From the NCBI RefSeq assembly GCF_014653175.1, contig NZ_BNAG01000002.1, positions 496,001-560,000 on the forward strand: DNA of 64,000 bases, written 5' to 3'. The notes under the pieces were generated by a model that searched no databases, was not told where the DNA came from, and saw only the letters and a program-made list of their open reading frames with translations. The DNA comes from Roseivirga thermotolerans. Its GTDB lineage: Bacteria; Bacteroidota; Bacteroidia; Cytophagales; Cyclobacteriaceae. Below, in pieces: positions 49,627 to 59,149 of this stretch. Numbering within the stretch: position 1 is the first letter of the stretch; each line of letters starts with the position of its first letter. The position numbers were made by a program, and so were the translations under genes.

Positions 49627-50970
49627 ATGTATGATCGCTTTTTACAGTTTATCAAAAAGCATGCCTTGATAGACCCGGGCGATCGCATTCTGGTAGGAGT
49701 GAGTGGAGGGGTAGATTCAATGACTCTACTTCATTTACTCAAAAAGTCAGGATACCCTTTGGTGGTAGCTCATTGCAATTTTCAATTGAGGGGCGAAGAG
49801 GCAAATAGGGATGAAGACCTGGTAAGAAATTATTGTCGCAAAGAGGCCATCACTTTTGAGGTACAACGCTTCCAAACCAAGGCCTATTCCCAACAAAAGG
49901 GTATTTCTACCCAAATGGCTGCCCGTGAGTTGCGTTATGAGTGGTTCGAAATGCTTCGGACAACTCACAATTGCCAGAAAGTGGCTATAGCTCATCATTT
50001 AGATGACTCCATAGAAACATTCTTTTTGAATTTGGCCAGAGGAACTTCGTTGAAAGGACTGAGGGGAATTGCGCCACGCAACCGGGAGGTAATACGCCCC
50101 TTGTTGGAGTTCACCAAAGAAGAATTGATAGAATTTGCCACAGCAACGGGAATAGAGTGGCGCGAAGATGCCAGTAATGCGGAGTCGTATTACAAAAGAA
50201 ATCTTATCAGGCATCAGCTCATTCCTATTATGCACCAGCTCAATCCGGATTTTACAGGGGTAATGGCTCAAAACCTGCAAAAACTATCCGCTCGTTATTA
50301 TACTTCTGAAAGGCTGTATGATGGTTGGAGGTCGGAGTTTATAAAAACCGGTACGAATGGTTTTCATTTGTCCAAAAAGACTGTGCTAAATGTATGTCAG
50401 AGCGCGTATGATCTATATGAGCTACTTAGAGACTTCAGTTTTAACTATGCTACTTGCCAACAGTTGTTCGATTGCTTGCAAGAAAATACAGAAGTTGGGA
50501 AAGTATTCCTCTCGGCAAGTCATAGGCTTGTTATAGATAGAGAGGATCTTTTAATAGTCAACGACAGCAATGCAGAGGTGCTACCACAGGTGGTTATGGA
50601 AAACACCGATAGCTTTAAGGTACATGGGGTTGGCTACACCATTCGGGTATGTTCTGCAGGTCAGGTTGCGGTAGATAAAGCGTCTGAAAATGCCATGCTC
50701 GACTTCGAAAGACTCCGTTTTCCCTTGCATTTAAGACCCTGGAAAATGGGCGATTCGTTTGCTCCTCTGGGCATGAAGGGCAAGCGCAAACTGGTCAGCG
50801 ACTTTTTAATCGATGCCAAGGTGCCTTTATCAGAAAAAGGAAAGGTGATGGTTTTAGAGTCTAAAGGAGAAATTGCCTGGCTAGTTGGTTTCAGAATTTC
50901 AGAGCACTTCAAATTGTCTACTCAAACCACTAGCATTTGGTATGCCAGGAAAGAGAGCGTAAGCCATTGA
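49627..50970 (+). CDS. tilS: tRNA(Ile)-lysidine synthase TilS
   Basis: The ATG at 49627 (MYDRFLQFIKKH) is chosen over one at 49570, which lies within the divergent gene and before the promoter box. The 447-residue enzyme has the PP-loop SGGVDS (26-31), VAHCNFQLRGEEANRDEDLV, the HHLDDSIETFFLNLARGTSLKGL motif split over two segments, RPLLEFTKEE, and a C-terminal TilS domain with RPWKMGDSFAPLGMKGKRKLVSD. TilS adds lysine to C34 of the CAU-anticodon isoleucine tRNA so that it reads AUA. It is essential in most bacteria. Confidence 0.95.
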   Translation: MYDRFLQFIKKHALIDPGDRILVGVSGGVDSMTLLHLLKKSGYPLVVAHCNFQLRGEEANRDEDLVRNYCRKEAITFEVQRFQTKAYSQQKGISTQMAARELRYEWFEMLRTTHNCQKVAIAHHLDDSIETFFLNLARGTSLKGLRGIAPRNREVIRPLLEFTKEELIEFATATGIEWREDASNAESYYKRNLIRHQLIPIMHQLNPDFTGVMAQNLQKLSARYYTSERLYDGWRSEFIKTGTNGFHLSKKTVLNVCQSAYDLYELLRDFSFNYATCQQLFDCLQENTEVGKVFLSASHRLVIDREDLLIVNDSNAEVLPQVVMENTDSFKVHGVGYTIRVCSAGQVAVDKASENAMLDFERLRFPLHLRPWKMGDSFAPLGMKGKRKLVSDFLIDAKVPLSEKGKVMVLESKGEIAWLVGFRISEHFKLSTQTTSIWYARKESVSH

Positions 50971-51024
50971 TAAAATAATGTGCTAAACATTTGTGCCTGA
51001 ATTTTATTTAGAATTAAGGCTGCT

Positions 51025-51032
51025 TAACTTTG
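51025..51032 (+). promoter_or_regulatory. Probable -7 box (TAACTTTG) for mdh
   Basis: TAACTTTG fits TAnnTTTG and lies 30 bases before the mdh ATG at 51063. No TTTG at the exact -33 spacing is present. Confidence 0.45.
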
Positions 51033-51062
51033 CCGCGTTTGTAAAAATAAACCCTTAAACCC

Positions 51063-51983
51063 ATGAAAGTAACTGTAGTAGGTGCCGGAGCAGTAGGTGC
51101 CAGTTGTGCAGAGTATATTGCTATCAAAGACTTTGCTTCAGAAGTAGTTCTAATTGATATTAAAGAAGGTTTTGCCGAAGGTAAAGCCATGGATTTGATG
51201 CAGACTGCTTCATTGAACAGTTTCGATACAAAAATTACCGGAACTACTAACGATTACACAAAAACAGCGAACAGCGATGTGGCTGTAATTACCTCTGGTA
51301 TTCCACGAAAACCGGGCATGACCCGCGAAGAGCTGATTAGCACCAATGCCGGTATTGTGAAGTCGGTGGCTGAAAATCTGATCAAGCATTCACCGAACGT
51401 AATCATCATTGTGGTATCTAACCCAATGGATACGATGACTTACCTAACTCACAAAGCTACCGGTTTGCCGAAGCACAGAATTATTGGAATGGGTGGAGCG
51501 CTTGATTCGGCTCGCTTTAAATATAGATTGGCCGAAGCTCTGGATGCACCTATTTCTGATGTTGACGGTATGGTGATTGGTGGGCATAGCGATACGGGTA
51601 TGATTCCACTTACTCGTTTGGCTACCCGAAACTCTGTGCCGGTTTCTAAGTTCATTAGCGAAGAGCGCATGGAAGAAGTTAAGCAAGAAACCAAAGTTGG
51701 CGGAGCCACACTTACCAAGCTGTTGGGTACCTCTGCGTGGTATGCCCCGGGTGCGGCAGTATCGGCCATGGTTCAGGCCATTGCCAACGATTCTAAAAAA
51801 ATGTTCCCTTGCTCATGCCTGCTGGAAGGAGAGTATGGCCTCGATGACATTTGTATAGGAGTGCCAACCCTTATTGGAGCTAAAGGTGTGGAGAGTATTG
51901 TAGAAATAGAGCTGACAGAGTCAGAAAAAGCAGAGTTGGCCAGCAGTGCAGATGCAGTAAGAAAAACAAACAGCTTGCTTTAA
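51063..51983 (+). CDS. mdh: Malate dehydrogenase
   Basis: A 306-residue LDH-like malate dehydrogenase. The NAD motif is VVGAGAVGASCAEYIA (4-19), with Asp at the end of the second strand (LIDIKEG) giving NAD preference. The mobile loop GIPRKPGMTREEL carries the substrate arginines (RKPGMTR), GGALDSARFKYRLAE is the segment with the second arginine, and IGGHSDTGMIPL holds the catalytic His. The enzyme oxidises malate to oxaloacetate in the citric acid cycle. A strong terminator follows, so it is a single-gene unit. Confidence 0.95.
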   Translation: MKVTVVGAGAVGASCAEYIAIKDFASEVVLIDIKEGFAEGKAMDLMQTASLNSFDTKITGTTNDYTKTANSDVAVITSGIPRKPGMTREELISTNAGIVKSVAENLIKHSPNVIIIVVSNPMDTMTYLTHKATGLPKHRIIGMGGALDSARFKYRLAEALDAPISDVDGMVIGGHSDTGMIPLTRLATRNSVPVSKFISEERMEEVKQETKVGGATLTKLLGTSAWYAPGAAVSAMVQAIANDSKKMFPCSCLLEGEYGLDDICIGVPTLIGAKGVESIVEIELTESEKAELASSADAVRKTNSLL

Positions 51984-52007
51984 AGAGCCGGTTTGTTAAT
52001 TAAATAG

Positions 52008-52056
52008 AAAGGGTTGTCTATTTGAGCATGAAGTGCTTTACAGACAACCCTTTTTT
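52008..52056. terminator. Rho-independent terminator between mdh and the MORN-type gene
   Basis: A perfect 12-bp stem AAAGGGTTGTCT / AGACAACCCTTT with a 22-base loop, followed on the plus strand by six T. The convergent arrangement and the T-rich left flank on the minus strand suggest it serves both genes. Confidence 0.85.
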
Positions 52057-52071
52057 AGTGCTTTTTTCTAT

Positions 52072-52620
52072 TTACTGTTCGTAAATCACCGAACCTTTGT
52101 CGTCTACAATCCTAAACTTGCTTTGCTTTAGAATGGAGATTTGCTCGCTGGTTTGCAAAGCATTTTGGTTTGCATCGAGAAATATTAGTGTACCTTCTTC
52201 ATAAGACTTAAGCTTTTTACCGGGGCCCTTGCTAATTTTTATATTTGTTAGCTTTTCTCCCTGCCCGTAAGCATTAAGGCCAACCTCAAACTGAACTTTG
52301 ACCTCTCCATTGGCATAAAACTCTGTGAAATCGCCAAAAAGCTTATTCACCTTATAGTTACGAATGCTTTTGACGTCTCCATCTTCAAAGAATTCGGTTG
52401 CTTTGCCATGCAATCGGCCATCAAGTGCCGCATAGGTAAACTTGAGAATATTATTCTCATAGTAGTCGATAATTTCTCCCGTAACCGGTTTTTCCTTGTG
52501 GATATAAAGTCCTCCGGAAAAGTGAACTTCAGATATAAGTATCTTTTCTGCCACCTTGTCGGCAGAGATACAGCACACTATTAAACAGGTTAGAATCAGT
52601 TTGTTGAGTACAAGCTTCAT
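52072..52620 (-). CDS. Exported MORN-variant (YwqK-like) repeat protein
   Basis: A 182-residue protein with a signal peptide (MKLVLNKLILTCLIVCCISA). The mature part has short MORN-variant units: ITGEIIDYYENNILKFTYAA, LHGKATEFFEDGDVKSIRNY and LFGDFTEFYANGEVKVQFEVG, spaced by about 22 residues. Databases name such proteins 'YwqK family antitoxin', but there is no toxin gene nearby and the protein is exported, so that label is not supported. MORN-type repeats in Bacteroidota often sit on the cell surface, with unknown function. Confidence 0.72.
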   Translation of the reverse strand: MKLVLNKLILTCLIVCCISADKVAEKILISEVHFSGGLYIHKEKPVTGEIIDYYENNILKFTYAALDGRLHGKATEFFEDGDVKSIRNYKVNKLFGDFTEFYANGEVKVQFEVGLNAYGQGEKLTNIKISKGPGKKLKSYEEGTLIFLDANQNALQTSEQISILKQSKFRIVDDKGSVIYEQ

Positions 52621-52907
52621 AGGTCTATTTTAAAAATCAACGATTGGCGTGGTTGATTTTCAAGGTTAAGGTTGTTGATATGTGTTTTTAAATTTCTGGG
52701 TTAAATGTAAATTTTACAATACAGATTATTGCTGTCTATACTATCTAATTAACCATTTGAATTAACTCGAGTTGCAAAAATGAATTTTGTCCTTGACATC
52801 TCCAAGTGAAAACTTTTAAGTCAACTAATTCGCATAAATTGACACCTTTGTGGTTTAAATAGTTGTAAGGCTTATTTAACAGTTCAAGCATTAAACTTTA
52901 ATTCACC

Positions 52908-55520
52908 TTGAAGTCTAAAAAAATCCTTTTTGTCGGTTTATTCGTGGTTTTAGCCGCATCCACTTATTGGTTGCTGGAGCTAAAACGGCCAAAAGTCAAA
53001 ATAGAACACATTTTGCCCGAAACGAGTTTGTTCGTTTTGCATGGTAGCAATTTAAAGGCCAGTTTGTCTTCGGTTGAGAAGTTCGATTGGGTTGAAGCTT
53101 TGAAGGAGGTGCCGTTTGTGGAAACCCTATACAACTGGTCGGCCAAGGTAGATTCTCTGCAACAGTCCGGTCAATTGCGATCCGCTGTTACCTCTTTACC
53201 ATTCTGGATTTCCTTCCATTCTACCGCGAGCGATGAGGTAGCTCCTCTGTATGTTTTGCAAGCCGATGGCTTTCAATGGAATGAAGAGAGCATTATTACT
53301 ATACTTCAGGAAATCACAGGTAAAACCTTTACCACCAGCCTTCAGGTGTTCAACGACTATGAGCTTATTAATGTGGTGCATGAAGGCTCCAGACTTGTGA
53401 TGCTCATACAGGGCGATTATTTGGTCATTTCAGAGGAGAATATCCTGGTAGAAGATGTGGTCAGGGCCTTGCAGAATGAATCGAGCCGACTAGTTGTTGG
53501 CGCAATGGAGGCTTACCCTGAGTCCGATATTCAACTGGTGCTAAACACTAAGCGTTTGAGTGAACTGGAGCGGGTGTTTTTTAAAGAAGTGAAGCAGTCT
53601 CAGGTCAGAAAACCTGAAATTGCATTTGTCGGGCTGAAGTTTACAACCGAGGGTATAGAGGCCAGAGGAGCCGCCTATCTGCAATCTCTATTGGAAGCAG
53701 GGGAATCGTCTATTTTTGGTAAAAATCTGGTACCTCTGTCGGCTATAGATTTTTCATGGAGACCCTTTAAGATTAGGATGGAAGAATTCGAACCCTTGTT
53801 AAAGGGAGAGCTATTGAGTGTTACCCTCGACATGAATTTTTCTGATGTGTCGAAAGTCTTACTTATAAACACCACCGATACGGTATACTTAAGAAGAACA
53901 CTAGAACGAATATCAGAACAGTATACCAGTCCTCAGGATTCAGCTGTTTACAGCGAATACTATTTAAGTACCTATTTGGGCTTTGTTCAGCAAGACGACT
54001 TTGTAAAAGAGCTTACGGGCCTAGAGGAGCCCATGGGAGCTCCGTATTATGCCATTTTTCAAAATGCGTTGATTTTGAGCGATAATCTTGACGCTTTGAA
54101 AACCGTAATGAATGAGTTCGATAATGAATCGACTTGGGGTAAATCGGTACAAAAGAGGGAAATTCTGGATGATATTGTTCAGGAAACTAACCTCACCGTT
54201 TTTAAAGATTTTGCCTTTGCTTCAGAGTCAATGATAGATAGGCTTAAACCAAAATGGCATGAATTTATTGAAGAAAAACCGGCTTTGAAACAGTTGTTTA
54301 AGCGTTTTCAGTTACAGTTGAATGCGAGCAATGCCAATTACCTTGTTTCTTCATTCGTTGCTTTTAACGAAATAAAACCACAGCTTTTGCCCGGCAATAA
54401 AGTTCCGGCTGGCCAAGAGCAAAGAGAGCTGAATATAAGGGCCAATGTATTTGCCGATACAACTCTTATCACCAAGCCATTTGTAGTTCGGAATCATGTG
54501 AACGCCAGTTTGGAAGTTATTTTTCAGGACCACAACAATACACTCTATCTGGCTTCGAGGCAGGGCGATGTGCTTTGGAAGCTACCCGTTGAAGCTCCGG
54601 TAATTGGCCCTATTCATCAAATAGACTATTTCAATAATAAAAAACTTCAATACCTCTTTTTTACCGACTCATTGGTACATCTTATCGACCGCAATGGCGA
54701 AGTGGTTGAAGGCTTTCCAAAACCATACGAGGCGCCCATGGCTATTGAAGGCTCTGCAGTGGTAGACTATGACAATAGCAAACGCTACAGATACCTGACC
54801 CGCGACAGGAGGGGTAATATTAGTTTGTTCGATAAAGAGGTAAACCTTCTGGAAGGCTGGAATCCCAATGCTATGGAAGGAAATCTTTTACAAACGCCCT
54901 TCCATGTACGAGTGAGGGGAAGAGATGCTTTTGTGGCCGTGGAGGTTACCGGAGAGATTTCTCTTTTGAATCGAAGGGGAGAGTATTATCAAGGCTTCCC
55001 ACAAAAGTTCGATCAAAGGTTTAGTGGCGATGTAGCCTTTATTAAAGGGCCCAATTTTGCGGGAACTCAAATTGCGGTGATTGGCCAGGAGGGTGAATTA
55101 TTGAAACTTAATCTGGAGGGTAAACTCGTACAGAGCAAACAGTTCTTTAGGCCAACTACCCGCAGCATCTACAGCATGGTGAGTGATGTGCTGGAAACCG
55201 GATATCGTGTTTTCCGAAACGATCAGAACCGAATAGCCTTTTTTGATATGGAAGGACAGGAGGTTTTTGAAATTCCGTTGGAAAACTCGGGCAATCTGGA
55301 GGTGGAGTTCTATAATTTCAGGAACGGCCGGGAGCTTTATGTGATCCGTGATAAGACTAAACAAACCCTTCATTTACTAAATGGAGAGGGTGTAGCTATA
55401 GCTCCTATCATTCCGGCAGCCCACAGAGTGAGCATTCTATACTACCAGAATTTATCAGAGTACGAAGTCTTTGTTAACTTCGCCAACCAAATGAATATAT
55501 ATACCATAGATGCGAAGTAG
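52908..55520 (+). CDS. Large membrane-anchored protein, DUF3352-like N-terminal region and propeller-like C-terminal region (TTG start)
   Basis: The frame opens with TTG at 52908; no ATG occurs before the N-terminal anchor, so TTG is the probable start. The 870-residue protein has one helix (ILFVGLFVVLAASTYWLL, about 5-22) with the rest outside the cytoplasm. Residues about 30-480 loosely resemble DUF3352-type proteins (segments such as LVISEENILVEDVVRAL and ALILSDNLDALKTVMNEF). From about 530 there are repeated beta units (RQGDVLWKLPVEAPVIGPI, LIDRNGEVVEGFPKPYEAP, LNRRGEYYQGFPQKF, GQEGELLKLNLEGKL) suggesting a propeller. Function is unknown. It overlaps the MscS-type gene by 11 bases. Confidence 0.75.
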   Translation: MKSKKILFVGLFVVLAASTYWLLELKRPKVKIEHILPETSLFVLHGSNLKASLSSVEKFDWVEALKEVPFVETLYNWSAKVDSLQQSGQLRSAVTSLPFWISFHSTASDEVAPLYVLQADGFQWNEESIITILQEITGKTFTTSLQVFNDYELINVVHEGSRLVMLIQGDYLVISEENILVEDVVRALQNESSRLVVGAMEAYPESDIQLVLNTKRLSELERVFFKEVKQSQVRKPEIAFVGLKFTTEGIEARGAAYLQSLLEAGESSIFGKNLVPLSAIDFSWRPFKIRMEEFEPLLKGELLSVTLDMNFSDVSKVLLINTTDTVYLRRTLERISEQYTSPQDSAVYSEYYLSTYLGFVQQDDFVKELTGLEEPMGAPYYAIFQNALILSDNLDALKTVMNEFDNESTWGKSVQKREILDDIVQETNLTVFKDFAFASESMIDRLKPKWHEFIEEKPALKQLFKRFQLQLNASNANYLVSSFVAFNEIKPQLLPGNKVPAGQEQRELNIRANVFADTTLITKPFVVRNHVNASLEVIFQDHNNTLYLASRQGDVLWKLPVEAPVIGPIHQIDYFNNKKLQYLFFTDSLVHLIDRNGEVVEGFPKPYEAPMAIEGSAVVDYDNSKRYRYLTRDRRGNISLFDKEVNLLEGWNPNAMEGNLLQTPFHVRVRGRDAFVAVEVTGEISLLNRRGEYYQGFPQKFDQRFSGDVAFIKGPNFAGTQIAVIGQEGELLKLNLEGKLVQSKQFFRPTTRSIYSMVSDVLETGYRVFRNDQNRIAFFDMEGQEVFEIPLENSGNLEVEFYNFRNGRELYVIRDKTKQTLHLLNGEGVAIAPIIPAAHRVSILYYQNLSEYEVFVNFANQMNIYTIDAK

Positions 55521-57126
55521 TTGTATCCGGATTTTTTTCTTGCTGACCTGCTGGCTGGGTTTAGCTACTACAGGTTTTGCTCAGGCCGATTCTCTGCCCG
55601 ATGATTTTGCTAATCCCTATGAGGTTATTTACAATCACCTCAATTATTTGCAAGAAGATAATTATCTGCCGGCTCAGTCGGCCAAGTCGCTCTACAGGGG
55701 CAGTAGAACTCAAAAAGAAATAAATAACCTCGCCATTGAGCTAAAGCAGATTCTCGATGGCTCCGGCAATTTGGTGCGTATGGAAGACCTGCCAAAGGCC
55801 GCCAACTATTACGATTCGCTGCTCAAGCGCAATAGGTATGTTATAACTGATGACTTTCCTGAGCTCTATGTGCAGAAATACGGAGACCGATGGTTGTTTT
55901 CAGAATATTCAGTCGATCAAATTGACCGACTCCATAAGCAAGTTTATCCTTTTGGCACAGACAAGCTTTTGAACATTTTGCCCAATTTAGGTACAACCAA
56001 ATACCTTGGGCTTCACCTGTGGCAGTATCTGGGTATTCTCATTCTACTTACTATTGGCTTTTTGGTGCACCTTATCTTTACGGTCGTACTCAGAAAGATA
56101 CTTTTTGGCTTGCTGCATAAGTATGGCAAGATAGACCTGGCCAACCAGTTTCTCAATCCGGTGGTTAAGCCTTTCAGTTTAATGATCATTGCCTATTTGG
56201 CTAAAATACTGGTGCCGGTATTGCAGTTGCCACCATTTGCCGCTACGAATATTATACTTCTTGTACATGCTTTGGTGCCTCTTTTTGCGGCCATGTTCTT
56301 CTATCGATTGGTAGATATTCTGGGGCATTACCTTAAGCGAATGGCCGAGCGGTCAGAAAACACACTCGATGATCAATTGGTGCCTCTGGTTACCAAAGTG
56401 CTAAAAGTTTTTGTGGTTATAGTGGGCTTTGTGGCTGTACTGAGAGGGTTCAAATTTGACATATGGCCTATACTCACAGGGCTTTCTATTGGAGGTTTGG
56501 CTTTTGCTTTAGCTGCTCAAGATACACTCAAAAACTTCTTTGGTTCACTCATGATCTTCATAGATCGCCCGTTTCAGATTGGCGACTGGGTAACTTCGGG
56601 AGATATTGACGGAACTGTAGAAGAAGTAGGGTTTAGGTCTACCCGGGTTCGAACCTTCCGAGACTCCGTAATGTACGTGCCAAATAGCATAATATCGAAC
56701 AGCATGGTCGATAATCATGGAAAAAGGCAGTATCGCAGGTTTTATACCCGCCTGTCCATTACATATGATACTCCGGCCCGACTCATAGAGGTATTTGTAA
56801 AAGGGGTAGAGGAGATAGTGAAACAACACCCTCACACGCGTAAAGATTACTATAACATTTTTCTTAATGAATATGCCGGTAGCGCGTTGGAGGTAATGGT
56901 GTATATCTTCTTCAAAGTACCCGATTGGAACAGCGAGTTGCGATGCCGCCAGGAAATTATGCTGGAGGTGAACAAACTGGCGGAACATTTAGGGGTGAGG
57001 TTTGCGTTCCCGACCCAAACATTGATGATAGAACAAGTGCCTGGTCAAAAGAGCCTGACACCGGAATACAAACAATCCAAAGAAGAAATGGAGGCCGAAT
57101 TACAAGCCTTCTTTAATAAAAAGTAA
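55510..57126 (+). CDS. Mechanosensitive ion channel, MscS family
   Basis: A 538-residue protein. The signal peptide (residues 1-25, ending TGFAQ) is followed by a periplasmic part to about 165, then about five membrane helices. The last holds the MscS pore motif LSIGGLAFALAAQDTLKNFF, followed by the beta-domain with FIDRPFQIGDWV and VEEVGFRSTRVRTFRDSVM. The C-terminal vestibule domain ends in a short charged tail. MscS-type channels open on membrane tension to release osmolytes. It starts within the last codons of the 870-residue protein gene (11-base overlap), suggesting coupling, and is followed after 5 bases by the PLP enzyme gene. Confidence 0.92.
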   Translation: MRSSCIRIFFLLTCWLGLATTGFAQADSLPDDFANPYEVIYNHLNYLQEDNYLPAQSAKSLYRGSRTQKEINNLAIELKQILDGSGNLVRMEDLPKAANYYDSLLKRNRYVITDDFPELYVQKYGDRWLFSEYSVDQIDRLHKQVYPFGTDKLLNILPNLGTTKYLGLHLWQYLGILILLTIGFLVHLIFTVVLRKILFGLLHKYGKIDLANQFLNPVVKPFSLMIIAYLAKILVPVLQLPPFAATNIILLVHALVPLFAAMFFYRLVDILGHYLKRMAERSENTLDDQLVPLVTKVLKVFVVIVGFVAVLRGFKFDIWPILTGLSIGGLAFALAAQDTLKNFFGSLMIFIDRPFQIGDWVTSGDIDGTVEEVGFRSTRVRTFRDSVMYVPNSIISNSMVDNHGKRQYRRFYTRLSITYDTPARLIEVFVKGVEEIVKQHPHTRKDYYNIFLNEYAGSALEVMVYIFFKVPDWNSELRCRQEIMLEVNKLAEHLGVRFAFPTQTLMIEQVPGQKSLTPEYKQSKEEMEAELQAFFNKK

Positions 57127-57131
57127 ACGAT

Positions 57132-58271
57132 ATGCGATTCGACACGAAAGCAGTTCATGCGGGAGTAACTCCCGATCCTTCAACAGGAGCTATTATGACT
57201 CCTATTTTCCAAACCTCTACCTATGTGCAACAGTCTCCGGGAAATCACAAAGGTTTTGAGTATTCGCGTACCCAAAACCCCACTCGATTTGCTTTGCAAG
57301 ACAGTATTGCAGCCTTGGAAAATGCCAGGTATGGCTTGGTGTTTGGTTCGGGACTGGCCGCCATCGATGCTGTAATAAAGTTGCTCAAACCGGGCGATGA
57401 GGTTATCAGTGCCAACGACCTTTACGGAGGAACTTACAGAATCTTTACCAAGGTTTTCGAAAACTTCGGTATCAAGTTTCACTTCATTGGCATGGAAGAC
57501 GTAGCCAATATTGAGAATTATGTGAACGACAATACCAAACTCATTTGGTTGGAGACACCTACCAACCCTATGATGAACATTGTAGACATAAAAGGAGCTG
57601 CGGCCATTGCCAAAAAGCACAATATCATTCTAGGGGTAGACAATACCTTTGCTTCTCCGGCCTTGCAAAACCCTATGGATTTGGGTGCAGATATTGTAAT
57701 GCATTCAGTAACAAAATACCTTGGCGGTCACTCCGATGTGGTGATGGGTGCGTTGGCTATGAATAGCGATGTGCTCTATCAGCGATTGGCTTTCATACAG
57801 AATTCATGTGGAGCCGTAGCCGGACCACAAGACTGTTTTTTGGTGCTAAGAGGTATAAAGACCCTTCACCTGCGTATGCAAAGACACTGCGAAAACGGGG
57901 AAAAAGTGGCTCGTTACCTTGCCGAGCATCCAAAAGTGAACAAAGTGTACTGGCCGGGCTTTGAGTCGCACCCCAACCATGCAATTGCCAAAGAGCAAAT
58001 GAGAGGCTTTGGTGGAATGATTTCGTTTACCTTTCACGAAGATGATATGCAACAGTCGTTCAGGGTTATGGAGCGATTCAAAGTATTTGCCCTGGCAGAG
58101 TCTTTGGGAGGAGTAGAATCTATGGCTAACCACCCGGCCACCATGACACACGGTGCCATACCTAGAGAAGAGCGAATGAAAGTAGGTTTGTTAGATTCAC
58201 TCATCCGTTTGAGCGTTGGTATTGAAGACGCAGACGATCTAATTGCAGATTTGGAACAAGCCATTGGTTGA
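57132..58271 (+). CDS. Cystathionine gamma-synthase / lyase-type PLP enzyme
   Basis: A 379-residue fold-type I PLP enzyme of the Cys/Met metabolism family. The N-terminus [18 protein letters not shown], the ring-stacking loop NDLYGGTYR (95-103), Asp170 (GVDNTFASP) and the cofactor lysine Lys195 in [13 protein letters not shown] are all present, as is the C-terminal [22 protein letters not shown]. Sequence alone cannot separate gamma-synthase, beta-lyase and gamma-lyase activities, though gamma-synthase is the commonest name for this pattern. It joins the MscS operon (5-base gap), with no obvious functional link, and a terminator follows. Confidence 0.9.
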   Translation: MRFDTKAVHAGVTPDPSTGAIMTPIFQTSTYVQQSPGNHKGFEYSRTQNPTRFALQDSIAALENARYGLVFGSGLAAIDAVIKLLKPGDEVISANDLYGGTYRIFTKVFENFGIKFHFIGMEDVANIENYVNDNTKLIWLETPTNPMMNIVDIKGAAAIAKKHNIILGVDNTFASPALQNPMDLGADIVMHSVTKYLGGHSDVVMGALAMNSDVLYQRLAFIQNSCGAVAGPQDCFLVLRGIKTLHLRMQRHCENGEKVARYLAEHPKVNKVYWPGFESHPNHAIAKEQMRGFGGMISFTFHEDDMQQSFRVMERFKVFALAESLGGVESMANHPATMTHGAIPREERMKVGLLDSLIRLSVGIEDADDLIADLEQAIG

Positions 58272-58352
58272 GCATGAGGTAAAAAAATAAGAATATATGA
58301 AGTTGAGTCATTAAAATTTAAAGTACTCAACCAAATAAAATTGCTCGAAAAT

Positions 58353-58376
58353 ATCCCGCTACAGGCGGGATTTTTT
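58353..58376 (+). terminator. Rho-independent terminator after the PLP enzyme gene
   Basis: A 7-bp perfect stem ATCCCGC / GCGGGAT with a 5-base loop and six T. It is the main structure in the 308-base gap 58272-58579. The remainder of the gap is AT-rich leader with no gene I can support. Confidence 0.8.
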
Positions 58377-58579
58377 GTGTCTGGCAATTCATCCGCAATT
58401 TTATACCGCTTAACTGTTGTTTGAGCAACTCATGAAAAATATTCTACTTTTTTTAAGCTGATCGTTAAACTTTTTCAGAACTTTGTCGTCTAAATAAGCA
58501 TAGGAAAACGAAGAATATTTGGTAATACTGAATTAACATCATCTAAACACAAACATAAAAATTCGAAACAACATTGGTC

Positions 58580-58954
58580 ATGAAAAAGCAATTCACAACA
58601 CAAAGAAAATGGTCGGCAATAGTTGCTCTGACCTTGGCAGTGGTAGTTACATTTATGGCGGCCCTTCAGTCTTACGGAGTAACCAAAGTAGAAGAGCTGA
58701 TAGTATACGATATTAAAGGTTCGTTGGACAGGGCCTATGAAGAGGCTCTGGAGTCAGACAAGCTTTTTGACATAGAAGTTCCTTCGGCTCAACTCCAAAC
58801 TATTAAAATATTCGATGCGGATGATAACCTTGTGTTATCGGTAGTGATGGAGAAAGATGGAGTAGTAGAAGATGAGAAAGCCAAAAAAATGCTCAATAGA
58901 GCAGAGTTTTTGGCCTCCTATTCAAATACGTCTATATACAAACTTATCGATTAA
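58580..58954 (+). CDS. Small exported protein of unknown function
   Basis: The ATG at 58580 (MKKQFTTQRKW) is preferred over a TTG two codons upstream. The 124-residue protein has a hydrophobic segment (IVALTLAVVVTFMAALQSYG, about 14-33), which is a signal peptide or anchor, then an acidic helix (VEELIVYDIKGSLDRAYEEAL). It ends in IKIFDADDNLVLSVVMEKDG, a segment like the corresponding part of the 15333 gene product (IYDEAGQLITTLKQ). The two might belong to one family, but the match is too weak to claim. It stands alone between two terminators. Confidence 0.6.
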   Translation: MKKQFTTQRKWSAIVALTLAVVVTFMAALQSYGVTKVEELIVYDIKGSLDRAYEEALESDKLFDIEVPSAQLQTIKIFDADDNLVLSVVMEKDGVVEDEKAKKMLNRAEFLASYSNTSIYKLID

Positions 58955-58975
58955 AACACTCCATACCGCATTCTC

Positions 58976-59046
58976 AAGACCCTCTTAGGAGCAGGCTTCT
59001 GGAAAAGAACAGCAGCCTGAAAAACTCCTTAGAGGGTCTTTCTTTT
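58976..59046 (+). terminator. Two-tier Rho-independent terminator
   Basis: The outer stem is 16 bp with one mismatch (AAGACCCTCTTAGGAG with CTCCTTAGAGGGTCTT), the inner stem CAGGCT / AGCCTG (58993-58998 and 59014-59019), and a T-rich run follows. It ends the small gene at 58954 and separates it from the VPS10-like gene. Confidence 0.85.
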
Positions 59047-59149
59047 TGCCATTGGTATAAAAAATTAGCCCCTCTTTCTTAAAGTCTTCATCAGTTCATA
59101 ACTTTTAAGTCTTTGAACTACTCAAATCATCAATATCAAACTAAGAACT

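Noticed and set aside
52072-52620. YwqK-type 'antitoxin' suggesting a toxin-antitoxin pair
   Set aside because: The protein is exported, carries MORN-like repeats, and no toxin-like gene is adjacent.
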